64,000 nt of DNA, taken from assembly GCA_965227315.1 (NCBI GenBank), contig OZ245737.1, forward strand, positions 2,790,001 through 2,854,000, written 5' to 3'. The notes under the pieces are model-generated. The model worked only from the letters and a program-made list of their open reading frames with translations. It had not been told where the DNA came from and ran no database searches. Shown piece by piece: positions 14,796-23,393 of this stretch (the stretch's first letter is position 1; every line of letters begins with the position of its first letter). The translations under genes were made by a program, and so were the position numbers. This DNA is from JANQHS01 sp965227315. Its GTDB lineage: Bacteria > Bacteroidota > Bacteroidia > Cytophagales > CCMP332.

Positions 14796-16985
14796 ATGAA
14801 CTTTAGATCCCTAAAAACCTCATTGGCCCTTTCGATTGTCACTGTGCTCCTTTCATTTGATGCCTATAGCCAGTGCAACCCTTGCTATGCCATAGTGAAT
14901 AATGGAAACTGGAATTCGACGGCTTCTTGGTCGGCAACCCCCGGAGGCTTAGCTTCATCCAATATCCCGGCTGCCGGAGATACGGTGATCATCGGGGAAT
15001 CAGGAGCCATGAATATCAATTTGGCGGCAAATTCGTCAATCTCGAAAATAAAGATCTTCGGTGCCGGATCATTGACATATAATGCTGGAAATGTAACACT
15101 GACCATCACCAATGGAGACAGCCTGATCTTGATGGATGGAAGCATTATTGATGGAAACGCTCAGTCCAATCCGAGAATGGCGATTTCCGGGTCCAGCGTT
15201 TTGGATATTCTTACCGAAGGAACAGGAAACAGAATTCAGGGTATTACGAGGATTACCATTACCAATACTGGAAACACCAATCTGTTGGGCACAGGAGATG
15301 TATCCATCAATGGGCAAATTAGATTTGCTGGTAATGCCACGTTTAATAATAATACCACAGGAAGCCTTTCTGCGACCCAATTGTGGTTTGCTTCAAATAA
15401 TTCCACACTTATAAACACGGGCAAGATATCTGTTTCAGATGATGTGCTACTGATAGCCGCCAACACGAACATTACCAATAGCGATACAATTGAGATTGCT
15501 GATCGCATGTATAGCAATTCGAATACCGATGATGGCCATATAATCACAAATAATGGCTACTTAAGTGTAGGTGGAAATATCGACCTCTTTGATGCGGATT
15601 GGACCATCAATAATTCAGGTGAATTGGTCCATCAGGGAAATTTTGCAAATGTGGGCGGAGCTGAGGTTTTCAGCAATCTGAATGGAGGAACCTGGAGATC
15701 TGCAGCGGCATCACATGCCGGGCTAACCATGAACTGCGACGATGCGGTGAACACCTTCATTTATAATGGCTCCGGAGCTCAGGATGTTTTTGTGCCTAGC
15801 GATGGCGAATACTATAATCTAGCTTTTGAGAATGCCGGATTGAAAACCCTTTCAGGTGCGGTTATTGTACAGGACAGCCTCACTTTAACGGCAGGGTACG
15901 TGGATATCGCATCCAATTCACTTACCCTTGGGACGGCGCCTGCCACTCCCGGAACTCTTGTATATACGGATGGTGGGTTATATGGTGGAGGATTTACGAG
16001 GTATTATGATGCGGCAACAGTGGCGGATGGCGATGCGGCTGGCTTGTTTCCTATGGCCAATAGCAATTTGAGCACTAGGCCTTTCTATGTGACAGCACCT
16101 TCAACGGGACCGTCACCCGGTGGGACGATCACCGTTTCTCCTGACAACACGACAACGACCTCTGAGGTGTCGGTTACAGATGGAGCGGCGACCATATTTC
16201 TTCGCTATGATGGTTTCTGGACTGTTTCAACAGGAGGGGGCATTACAGGTGGCTCATATAACCTAAGTGGACGAGGAGTGGGATTTGGGATCATAGGCGA
16301 TGTCAATGACCTGAGGCTTATGCTTAATTCAGGAGTAGTGGGCACAGTCGGAACCAATGGAGGTACCACAGGAGATCCCCAGGTGAACAGGACTTCGCTG
16401 ACCTTGGGTGAAATAGCAGATAATTTCTACGTCGGCTCAACGGATACCATACAGTCGCCCTTGCCGATCAACATTGAAGAATTTGAGGGCATGTGTATAG
16501 AGGACGAACTTTCCCTTCATTGGATCACTTCAAACGAAGAACCGGGAGTTCCGGCCCTGGAATTATCCCGAGATGGTGAAGTGTGGACGCAGATCGAGAA
16601 TGAAGAATTGCAAGTTTCGGGAGAGGCTGGAAAGAACTTTATTTATCATGTTGGCCGGACCAATGGGTTGATACATTTCCGACTGGTGGATCCAACGGAA
16701 GGCACCGTGATCGCAACGAGATCCTTTGATTGTTCGACTGTTGGCGCAAAGCTTAAGGTATCTCCAAACCCGGCCACCGAGATTGTCCAAATCAAATCAG
16801 TTCAGGAAATCTCATCGGTCATGCTTACCAATGCAAGAGGAGAATCGGTTTTTATGCGGCATGATGTGCTATCCTATGATCTGGGACTTGATATTTCCGA
16901 ACTGCCGCATGGGGTTTATATATTGCGGATCGTCGCTTGGGATGGTTCGATCAGCAGCTCCAGGATCATCAAGTCAGCTCGTTAG
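14796..16985 (+). CDS. T9SS-secreted beta-helix-like protein
   Basis: A 729-residue secreted protein. A Sec signal (MNFRSLKTSLALSIVTVLLSFDAYSQ) is followed by NGNWNSTASW, the start of a repetitive Asn- and Thr-rich region (residues ~30-450) that reads like a right-handed parallel beta-helix, with many GxxTxxN strands. LPINIEEFEGMCIEDELSLHW near residue 560 is the module commonly found just before T9SS tails. The last ~80 residues are a type A sorting domain: VSPNPATEIVQI, then LPHGVYILRI. Role unknown; adhesion or glycan binding at the cell surface is plausible. Convergent with the receptor gene, overlapping by four bases. Confidence 0.85.
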   Translation: MNFRSLKTSLALSIVTVLLSFDAYSQCNPCYAIVNNGNWNSTASWSATPGGLASSNIPAAGDTVIIGESGAMNINLAANSSISKIKIFGAGSLTYNAGNVTLTITNGDSLILMDGSIIDGNAQSNPRMAISGSSVLDILTEGTGNRIQGITRITITNTGNTNLLGTGDVSINGQIRFAGNATFNNNTTGSLSATQLWFASNNSTLINTGKISVSDDVLLIAANTNITNSDTIEIADRMYSNSNTDDGHIITNNGYLSVGGNIDLFDADWTINNSGELVHQGNFANVGGAEVFSNLNGGTWRSAAASHAGLTMNCDDAVNTFIYNGSGAQDVFVPSDGEYYNLAFENAGLKTLSGAVIVQDSLTLTAGYVDIASNSLTLGTAPATPGTLVYTDGGLYGGGFTRYYDAATVADGDAAGLFPMANSNLSTRPFYVTAPSTGPSPGGTITVSPDNTTTTSEVSVTDGAATIFLRYDGFWTVSTGGGITGGSYNLSGRGVGFGIIGDVNDLRLMLNSGVVGTVGTNGGTTGDPQVNRTSLTLGEIADNFYVGSTDTIQSPLPINIEEFEGMCIEDELSLHWITSNEEPGVPALELSRDGEVWTQIENEELQVSGEAGKNFIYHVGRTNGLIHFRLVDPTEGTVIATRSFDCSTVGAKLKVSPNPATEIVQIKSVQEISSVMLTNARGESVFMRHDVLSYDLGLDISELPHGVYILRIVAWDGSISSSRIIKSAR

Positions 16986-19402
16986 AAATCATCGTTGGAG
17001 ATTCCTCCACGTGTTCCCCGGCCATTTCTTCTTTGTTCATAATTGTTGAACCTGTAGGTAAGGGTCAAAATGGTGATCGGCCCGAACCTATAGTTTAGAT
17101 CGTAGTTTCTAAAATCCGTACCCTCGGATCTGGTTTCACGCCTTTCCGTCTCGAAGATATTCATGAGTTGGAGCGTGGCAGTCATCCTTTTTTTCCAGAA
17201 ATCCTGCCCTACAGCTGCATCCATTCCCCAAAATCCGGCCGTTGTTCCCTGGGCATTTGCGATCTCACTGACATATCTGGTGCTGATCTGAATTCTGGTG
17301 TCTTTTCTTATGGTGAAATTGTTGTTCATCCTGGTATTCCAACTCACACTTTCTCTGAAATATGGCTCATCTTGAAGGGTTCCCTTAATTGAGTAATGGA
17401 AAATATTTCCTGAGAGATCCGCCTTCCAAAAATTGGTAAGCGCAAGACTTGTGGCCAACTCGGTTCCAAAGAAATAATCCGTGCCAACGTTCTCCGGTCT
17501 GGTCATCATGACATTCTCCGTGAAGACCTCACGAATTCTTTCAACTTTGTTGTTGGTCACTCGATAATAAAGTTCAGCGGATAGGTGATTCCTTCCGAAA
17601 CCTTTTCTGTAGTTCAGCTCGAAGGAATCGATATACTCGGGTTTTAGGTTTGGATTTCCCTGCCTTACATTGAAGGCATCCACTATGGTGACAAAGGGCT
17701 CCAACCACCAGGACCTGGGCCTTTCGATCCTCCTTGAGTAGCTTGCCATCAACTGTTGATCATTCTCCAAATTGAGCGAAAGGTGCGCAGAAGGAAAGTA
17801 ATCCAGGCGATCGATCTTAAACTCATCGCTGGATACGGAAGAGTTTATTGTCCGATAGGTGTATTCTCCCCGCAGTCCAATCTGATATCCCCACCTTCCT
17901 TTTTCATCTCCAAACAATGCATAAAGGGCATGGATATCCCGATCATATTCTGTGTAGTTTGAATATTCCTCCACATAAACATAGTCCTGTTGGGCGGTAT
18001 CATAGGCAAACAATTTTGTGTCATCCGTACTTTTTCCGATCCGGCTTTGATAGCCTGTTTCAAATTTTCCCTTTAGACCGATGGGGTGTGAGTATTGCAG
18101 ATCGGTTTGTAAAACATTGGCGGGGCCATCTTCGGTATTCCTCTGGCCAGAGGTAATATATCCATCCGGGTCCACAAGAAAATTTACCGAGTACTCCCTG
18201 ATGTCTCTGTTTCTCGCACTGAACTGCGCCCACAGTGTATGTCTCTTCTTGAAGGTATGGGTGTAATTCAGGTTGACGGAATAGAAATCCATATCAAAGT
18301 GATGCTCATTCACCGATTTGTAGGAGTTGATGGTGTCGTTCGAAAAAATTCCTTCCTGATAATCCAGAGCTGATTTTCTGGATTGTTCTCTGAAACCATA
18401 ATTGAACTCGATGCTCAGGTTATCCTTGTCCGTAGGATTAAATGCAGCACCTCCCCGAACATTCCAGAAAAACCGATCGCTTGAATTATCTCCCCTGTAT
18501 CTTGTAAAGAAGGTATCGTTGTCAATGGTGATCCGCTCTCCCTCAGTGTATCCCGGAAAATACCTTTGATTAAAATCTGCACCCAAAAAATAATTCCATT
18601 TTTTTCGGTTGAGATTGACCAGGACATCGCCCCCATATTTTCGATCAATACCGATATTTCCATTCACGACTCCGTTAACACCTTGAGCCTTATCCTTTTT
18701 AGTGACAATATTGATGATCCCGGCTGTTCCATCAGGGACATATTTGGCCGAGGGATTCGTGATGATCTCGATATTCTCGATGGAGTTGGCCGGGATCTGC
18801 TGAAGGGCCTCTGTACTTTCCAGGATAGTGGGCCTCCCATCTATAAGTACCATAAAACCTGAGGAGCCTCTCAGGGAAACATTCCCTTCAATATCCACGG
18901 TTACCGACGGAACATTCATCAAAATATCCACAGCGGTACCGGATTTCCCCGTGATCTGCTGATCCACATTCACTACCTTCTTATCGATCTGATATTCTAT
19001 GGCTCTTTTTTCTCCGACAATCTCTACTTCTTCAAGTGTCTTATTGTCTCTGTCCACCATGATCTTTCCAAGGTCATTTACCGGATTTTCTTCCGAAATG
19101 GATATTTTACTCAGCGATTTTTTCAGGTAGCCGACTGAGGAAATTTCGAGTGAGTAGGTTCCAAACACTAATCCTTTAAACTGAAACTTTCCCTCTTCAT
19201 CGGTTATCAGTCCTGCCACCACTTTCCCATCCATATTTGAAAGCGCTACAGAAGCGAATTCGACGGCTTCACCTGATATGATGTCATTAAGAGAGCCCTT
19301 TATGATCCCCTTGGTTCTATCATCGTTTTCAGGATTATTTCCGAGTGCCGGCTGGATGGCCAACAAGCAAAAAAACAAGCTTTTCAGTAGGGATTCTTTC
19401 AA
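16982..19402 (-). CDS. TonB-dependent receptor-type outer-membrane beta-barrel protein
   Basis: An 806-residue outer-membrane protein. After the signal peptide there is a carboxypeptidase-regulatory-like domain (GIIKGSLNDIISGEAVEFA ... GTYSLEISSVGYLKK), then a plug domain (LMNVPSVTVDIEGNVSLRG, VLIDGRPTIL, IEIITNPSAKYVPDG), then a long beta-barrel of the OMP_b-brl_3 type ending YRFGPITILTLTYRFNNYE. Start choice: there is no ATG before the mature protein. The TTG at 19402 gives the clean signal MKESLLKSLFFCLLAIQPALG and has AGGA seven bases upstream; a TTG at 19453 is the longer option. It lies ~110 bases downstream of nosY on the same strand. The substrate is unknown. Confidence 0.85.
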   Translation of the reverse strand: MKESLLKSLFFCLLAIQPALGNNPENDDRTKGIIKGSLNDIISGEAVEFASVALSNMDGKVVAGLITDEEGKFQFKGLVFGTYSLEISSVGYLKKSLSKISISEENPVNDLGKIMVDRDNKTLEEVEIVGEKRAIEYQIDKKVVNVDQQITGKSGTAVDILMNVPSVTVDIEGNVSLRGSSGFMVLIDGRPTILESTEALQQIPANSIENIEIITNPSAKYVPDGTAGIINIVTKKDKAQGVNGVVNGNIGIDRKYGGDVLVNLNRKKWNYFLGADFNQRYFPGYTEGERITIDNDTFFTRYRGDNSSDRFFWNVRGGAAFNPTDKDNLSIEFNYGFREQSRKSALDYQEGIFSNDTINSYKSVNEHHFDMDFYSVNLNYTHTFKKRHTLWAQFSARNRDIREYSVNFLVDPDGYITSGQRNTEDGPANVLQTDLQYSHPIGLKGKFETGYQSRIGKSTDDTKLFAYDTAQQDYVYVEEYSNYTEYDRDIHALYALFGDEKGRWGYQIGLRGEYTYRTINSSVSSDEFKIDRLDYFPSAHLSLNLENDQQLMASYSRRIERPRSWWLEPFVTIVDAFNVRQGNPNLKPEYIDSFELNYRKGFGRNHLSAELYYRVTNNKVERIREVFTENVMMTRPENVGTDYFFGTELATSLALTNFWKADLSGNIFHYSIKGTLQDEPYFRESVSWNTRMNNNFTIRKDTRIQISTRYVSEIANAQGTTAGFWGMDAAVGQDFWKKRMTATLQLMNIFETERRETRSEGTDFRNYDLNYRFGPITILTLTYRFNNYEQRRNGRGTRGGISNDDF

Positions 19403-19513
19403 GATTCCTGGACGAATGGAACGAGCCCGCAAAAGTCGGGAATTAATGGACAAAAATTGCTTTAAGGTTGTTTATTGTCTATTGGACATAAACAGGGAAA
19501 AAACCTTGCGGGT

Positions 19514-20296
19514 TTAGAAATCTTTTTTCCTGGATGTGAGGATCAGGCCGAAGAAGGGGAGTATGGTCCAGAATACCAGAGAAAACACCGAGATCAAGAT
19601 ACCGGCATTTGTGCCGAAAAACTTTTTGAATACTGCTCCGGTGAATCCCATAAGGGCAGAGATATCAAGCTTTAGCAGGATGAGTATTCTGGAAAGGCTA
19701 ATGGGGTTTAATATGGAAGCACCAATCGAAAACTTTTCGATGGGGTAATCGCTGAAGGAAACAAGAAGAAGCAATTGAAGGCCATCGTAAACCACAGCAA
19801 AAAATAGCCAGACGACGATAGCGATGCCAAAGCCCTTTAGCTTGTTTTCATTTGCCAATCCTATCCAAATGGAGATACCTGAAAAGATCAGGCTGAGGAT
19901 GATCCCGTTAAAAAGCAGGGTAACGAAATTCAGGATCTCAGGAGAACCAAAAACACCATAGATCACGAAAGGAATTCCGACTCCGAGCAAATAGCAAAGA
20001 GCAAGGGACAGGGAGACGCCAAGGAAAAGGCCACCAAAAATTCTTTGCCTCGGAAGTGGTTGAGAAAGAAGAAGGTCTATAAACTCCCGGGAGTTATAAA
20101 AATACATCGAGCCGAAAATGGTAGCGATCAACGGTACCAGGACCAATGTAATATTCATCAAACTGATAATGGCTTTGGAAAGATCAGCGCTAAACAGGAA
20201 CAGCCCCAGGGTAAACAAGAAATAGAAAAGGGCATAAAAGAATATCCACCGGCTACGGGTTAGGTCCTTGAGACTATAAAGAAGTATTCTCCACAT
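19514..20296 (-). CDS. nosY: NosY-type ABC transporter permease
   Basis: A 260-residue membrane protein with about six helices, starting WRILLYSLKDLTRSRWIFFY and containing FYNSREFIDLLLSQPLPRQRI, a cytoplasmic segment conserved in NosY and related ABC-2 permeases. With NosF and NosD it forms the NosDFY transporter, which is required to build the copper-sulfide cluster of nitrous oxide reductase. Four bases separate it from nosF upstream. It is the last recognisable nos gene on this strand. Confidence 0.88.
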   Translation of the reverse strand: MWRILLYSLKDLTRSRWIFFYALFYFLFTLGLFLFSADLSKAIISLMNITLVLVPLIATIFGSMYFYNSREFIDLLLSQPLPRQRIFGGLFLGVSLSLALCYLLGVGIPFVIYGVFGSPEILNFVTLLFNGIILSLIFSGISIWIGLANENKLKGFGIAIVVWLFFAVVYDGLQLLLLVSFSDYPIEKFSIGASILNPISLSRILILLKLDISALMGFTGAVFKKFFGTNAGILISVFSLVFWTILPFFGLILTSRKKDF

Positions 20297-20300
20297 AGTT

Positions 20301-21008
20301 TTAGCTGGTTTCTGCCATGGTCAATGCGGCAATGGCTTCTTCAAAATTGTCGGTGTTGAATTTCTTTAGCAATTCTTCTGAACTCCCGTTGAAGAATATT
20401 TCCCCTTCAAGAAGAAAAATGATCCGATCTGCAAGCTCATGAACCAGGTTCAGGATATGGGTGGTCAGCAGAATGATCTTTCCTCTTTCACGCTCTGCCA
20501 GGATCATTTTCTTGAATTCGATCAACGCGACGGGATCGAGGCCTGCCGTAGGTTCATCAAGGATCAGGATCGGGCTGTCAAACATCAGTGCTGCGGTAAT
20601 GCTGACTTTTTGCTTTGTTCCTCCGGACAGGTACTTGAGCTTCTTGTCCAAAGATGGTTTGAGACTCAATCTGTCGATGATGGGTTCCGGGTTCGCCGCT
20701 CTTTTGCGAAGGGCTGTTACCATCTTGATCAGTTCATTTCCGCTGAGGTTCTCCGGGAATCTGGCGATCTGAGGAAGGAAAGAGATCTGTTCACGGTATT
20801 GAAAATCATTTTTAACCGATTTGTCTTCAACGAATATATCCCCTGAATCAGGCACGACCATTCCCAGTATGGACTTTAACAAAGTAGTCTTTCCTGAGCC
20901 ATTGGGGCCAAGAATTGCGGTGATCCCCGGTTCGGAAAAGTTCAGATCTACCCCTTGCAAAACCATGTTTTTTCCAAACGATTTCCGCAGTTGTTCTATC
21001 CTGATCAT
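20301..21008 (-). CDS. nosF: NosF-type ABC transporter ATP-binding protein
   Basis: A 235-residue ATPase subunit. Walker A GPNGSGKTTL is near residue 35, the Q-loop is in FLPQIARF, the ABC signature is LSGGTKQKVS, and Walker B with the catalytic Glu is ILILDEPTAGLD. The H-loop His is in LLTTHIL. It powers NosY in the NosDFY complex, which supplies sulfur or copper for the NosZ active site. Its start overlaps the nosD stop by four bases. Confidence 0.92.
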   Translation of the reverse strand: MIRIEQLRKSFGKNMVLQGVDLNFSEPGITAILGPNGSGKTTLLKSILGMVVPDSGDIFVEDKSVKNDFQYREQISFLPQIARFPENLSGNELIKMVTALRKRAANPEPIIDRLSLKPSLDKKLKYLSGGTKQKVSITAALMFDSPILILDEPTAGLDPVALIEFKKMILAERERGKIILLTTHILNLVHELADRIIFLLEGEIFFNGSSEELLKKFNTDNFEEAIAALTMAETS

Positions 21009-22249
21009 GATTCCTTCTTCAAAGTGATTTTCTCCATTAATGGCATCTTATCCATAACCTCAGCCGGGGTGAATACGGGACTGATTTTTTCTGCAAAATT
21101 CAGAAGTTCGACAAAAAAACTTCTCAACAGGACCACAGATTCAGGGCTGCTGTTGATCAAAAAGTTGAACAGCTTGACCGGTCGATGGGGCACATCGCCG
21201 ACACCGTTTTTGTCCAGATCGTAGCCATTGTAGTCGCTCCAGTAGTTTCCATCGAAAGAATTGGACTCGGTGTAAAAACCAACTGAAAGATCAAAGGTGT
21301 TGGAGATGAAATTGTTTTCCCGGACCCGGTTATCCAGTGTTCCTCCTGAGAACTTTAGCGCCCAGCCATTTTGTACAAAATCATTTCTCCCATAATCGAT
21401 TCTTGTGGATCCCTCGATGAAGATCCCAATGGTATTCTTCTCGAATACATTATCGGCGATCTCTGCATCATAGATCTCTTTCAGAAGAAGACCGTAGCTG
21501 GAATTGCCCCAGTTGTATTGGAATTTGTTGGAGTACATATTGATAAACTTGGAGAACATCACCGCTACCCCCGCACCGTTGCGCATGAAAACGTTGTCAA
21601 TGTACTCATCATGATTTGAAAACATAAAATGGAGTCCGTACCTAAGATTATCATGACTGTCATTGCCCTCGATCAAACTATTGTCGACAAATTCGAAATA
21701 GATGCCGTCTCTGTGCATCGCAACTTCATTATTGGCAATGATCAGATCATGGCAATACCAGGCATGTATGGCATTGCCCGAAGAGGATTCCTGTTTTGCG
21801 TCACCTAAAATCTCGTTCCCCGATACTTCGCCGTAAGAGCTGTTTTCAAGGTAGATCCCGAAGAAGGTATCTCTGAGCTTGTTATTCTTTATGGTGAAAT
21901 GATCGCTTTCCTTGACCCTGACTGCCGCCCGGTCTACCAGGAAACTGGTCGTTACCTTTTCCAGGATCAGGCCTTCTATATGTACACTATCCGAAATGAT
22001 GGTGAGTATTTCTTCTCCCTCTGCACTGGTGAATACCGGGAAATCCTCTCCGATAATGCTCAGGGGCTTGTCAACGATGATCGTGCTCACAGAATAGTTG
22101 CCGGCAGGGATCATGAGCGTGTCATGCCTGTTCGCATTTTGAATGCTGGCCCGGAGGCCCAACTCTTGTCCATTTTGGCCGTTCCCTCGTAAGGGAACCG
22201 TTAAGAATATCAGAAGGAGGAAGCCAATTGGCAACAAGGCGTTCCTCAA
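21005..22249 (-). CDS. nosD: NosD, periplasmic maturation factor for nitrous oxide reductase
   Basis: A 414-residue periplasmic protein with a Sec signal (LLPIGFLLLIFLTVPLRGNGQ). The body is a right-handed beta-helix built of CASH/NosD repeats, seen as recurring N-x-F-x-x-N patterns such as LRDTFFGIYLENSSYGEVSGN, YGLHFMFSN and AGVAVMFSKF. The motif NYWSDYNGYDLDKNGVGD is the standard NosD C-terminal marker. It delivers sulfur or copper to apo-NosZ in concert with NosFY. Start codon is TTG at 22247-22249; no ATG is available before the signal. Confidence 0.92.
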   Translation of the reverse strand: MRNALLPIGFLLLIFLTVPLRGNGQNGQELGLRASIQNANRHDTLMIPAGNYSVSTIIVDKPLSIIGEDFPVFTSAEGEEILTIISDSVHIEGLILEKVTTSFLVDRAAVRVKESDHFTIKNNKLRDTFFGIYLENSSYGEVSGNEILGDAKQESSSGNAIHAWYCHDLIIANNEVAMHRDGIYFEFVDNSLIEGNDSHDNLRYGLHFMFSNHDEYIDNVFMRNGAGVAVMFSKFINMYSNKFQYNWGNSSYGLLLKEIYDAEIADNVFEKNTIGIFIEGSTRIDYGRNDFVQNGWALKFSGGTLDNRVRENNFISNTFDLSVGFYTESNSFDGNYWSDYNGYDLDKNGVGDVPHRPVKLFNFLINSSPESVVLLRSFFVELLNFAEKISPVFTPAEVMDKMPLMEKITLKKES

Positions 22250-22256
22250 AATCGAT

Positions 22257-22703
22257 CTAATTGACTGGGTCCGGTAAATAGCTTTTGAATCTTCCCTTTA
22301 ATTGTTCCCAATTTAAGATGATGTCTTCATTTGAAGAACTTTTCGCCATGGCCATTTCCTTAGAACCGAATGCAGAAAGGAAGGCTCCCATTGGGCTCGG
22401 GATGTTTTTGGAGATGAGGAAAAAACTGGTATCCACGCTGATCAGCATGCCCGGGTCCTCATAGTTGCAAACACGAAACTCGTGGAGCTCGAGATCTTCG
22501 CTTAATTCAAGGTTGACCATGCACTCAATGGCATCGAAATTATAGACCTTGCCTTTGTTTGAGATAGCCTGGGCAGCATGCTGTTTGTCCACGATGGTCA
22601 TTTTACAATAGTGGCAGGCCTGTTCACCGAAATAAATCGGCTCAGGCCCGCCTGTGCAAGCTATTGTAAAACCAACCAATACCGTGAAGAACAGTTTCTT
22701 CAT
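22257..22703 (-). CDS. nosL: NosL copper chaperone lipoprotein
   Basis: A 148-residue lipoprotein: the signal MKKLFFTVLVGFTIAC gives Cys at about residue 16. The copper-binding segment CHYCKMTIVD and the downstream FDAIECM match NosL, which binds Cu(I) and delivers it to apo-NosZ. The ATG at 22701-22703 overlaps the stop of the upstream membrane-protein gene (ATGA); a GTG six codons earlier adds nothing. Seven bases separate it from nosD. Confidence 0.9.
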   Translation of the reverse strand: MKKLFFTVLVGFTIACTGGPEPIYFGEQACHYCKMTIVDKQHAAQAISNKGKVYNFDAIECMVNLELSEDLELHEFRVCNYEDPGMLISVDTSFFLISKNIPSPMGAFLSAFGSKEMAMAKSSSNEDIILNWEQLKGRFKSYLPDPVN

Positions 22704-23269
22704 TTTTTTCTGGTAAGCCACCAGGAACTGAGTGCGGCAAAAATTGTAGCTCCGTAAAGATAAACCCCTGTTTCAGGCAGCGAGTAGGCCGTAAAGTTGA
22801 TGATGTCCTTTTTCCCGATCAATGGAGGTTGAAATGAAGCTCCGGGAACTTTGATCGGAGCATCGGGCGAGAGGCTATGACCATACTCGTATTCCCAAAG
22901 GTAGAAGTCATAAACGCCCAGACTTGCAAGCAGTACGAGCAAGGCCGCGAATCCCAGGTATAGATATTTTTTGTTCAGGAATGAGATGACAATCCCGATC
23001 AAACAAAGTCCGTGAATGATAAATGGGAAATATGTCAACTCCGGAATGGAATCCGGTTCTATGGACTTCATGCCTACGTAGTGGTTCAGAATATTGATAT
23101 TCTGAAGTGTACCTGGTTCAGTGCCGCCGATCTTATTCAGGTAAATCAGCATGGTGACCCCTGAAGGGTATTGAGGTGCTACCAGGATAATTTTCCAGAT
23201 GGGAAATAAGAAAATGGCCAGCAACAGAAGGCTGCCGGTCAGCATGATAATATTTGGGAGGTATTTCAT
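22700..23269 (-). CDS. Four-helix membrane protein of the nos cluster (NosB-like)
   Basis: A 189-residue inner-membrane protein with four helices: residues ~5-30, ~85-105, ~107-130 and ~165-185. The first loop has ILVAPQYPSGVTMLIYLNKIGG and INILNHYVGMKSI, which should be periplasmic and is the most conserved-looking part; two Tyr-Pro and an Asn-His motif may bind a cofactor or metal. It sits between nosZ and nosL, where clade II nos clusters commonly carry a polytopic gene called nosB, whose function is unsettled. I assign it there by position and topology, not by sequence identity. Confidence 0.7.
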   Translation of the reverse strand: MKYLPNIIMLTGSLLLLAIFLFPIWKIILVAPQYPSGVTMLIYLNKIGGTEPGTLQNINILNHYVGMKSIEPDSIPELTYFPFIIHGLCLIGIVISFLNKKYLYLGFAALLVLLASLGVYDFYLWEYEYGHSLSPDAPIKVPGASFQPPLIGKKDIINFTAYSLPETGVYLYGATIFAALSSWWLTRKK

Positions 23270-23291
23270 TGTTTTAAATTAAAGAAGGGCA

Positions 23292-23324
23292 GGGCGCTTC
23301 GCCGGCTTATCAGCGAAGGTGCCC
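23292..23324 (-). promoter_or_regulatory. Intercistronic stem-loop after nosZ
   Basis: In the 124-base gap between nosZ and the four-helix gene, GGGC-G-CTTCGC (23292-23302) pairs with GCGAAG-GT-GCCC (23313-23324) around a 10-base loop. There is no clean U-run after it on the minus strand, so it is more likely an mRNA-stabilising or partially terminating hairpin that lets nosZ mRNA exceed that of the maturation genes. Confidence 0.5.
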
Positions 23325-23393
23325 AAACCCCTCCGGTTAGGAAAAATCAAAGAGAAAACTCCAAATCCAGGAGAACATTCCTAACAATCTTTA

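Noticed and set aside
16982..19402. NosA copper receptor
   Set aside because: The barrel is of the OMP_b-brl_3 kind with a carboxypeptidase-like N-terminal domain; position alone does not show a copper role.
19425..19445. CCCG/CGGG hairpin before the TonB receptor
   Set aside because: Only a 4-bp GC stem and no T-run; too weak to call an attenuator.
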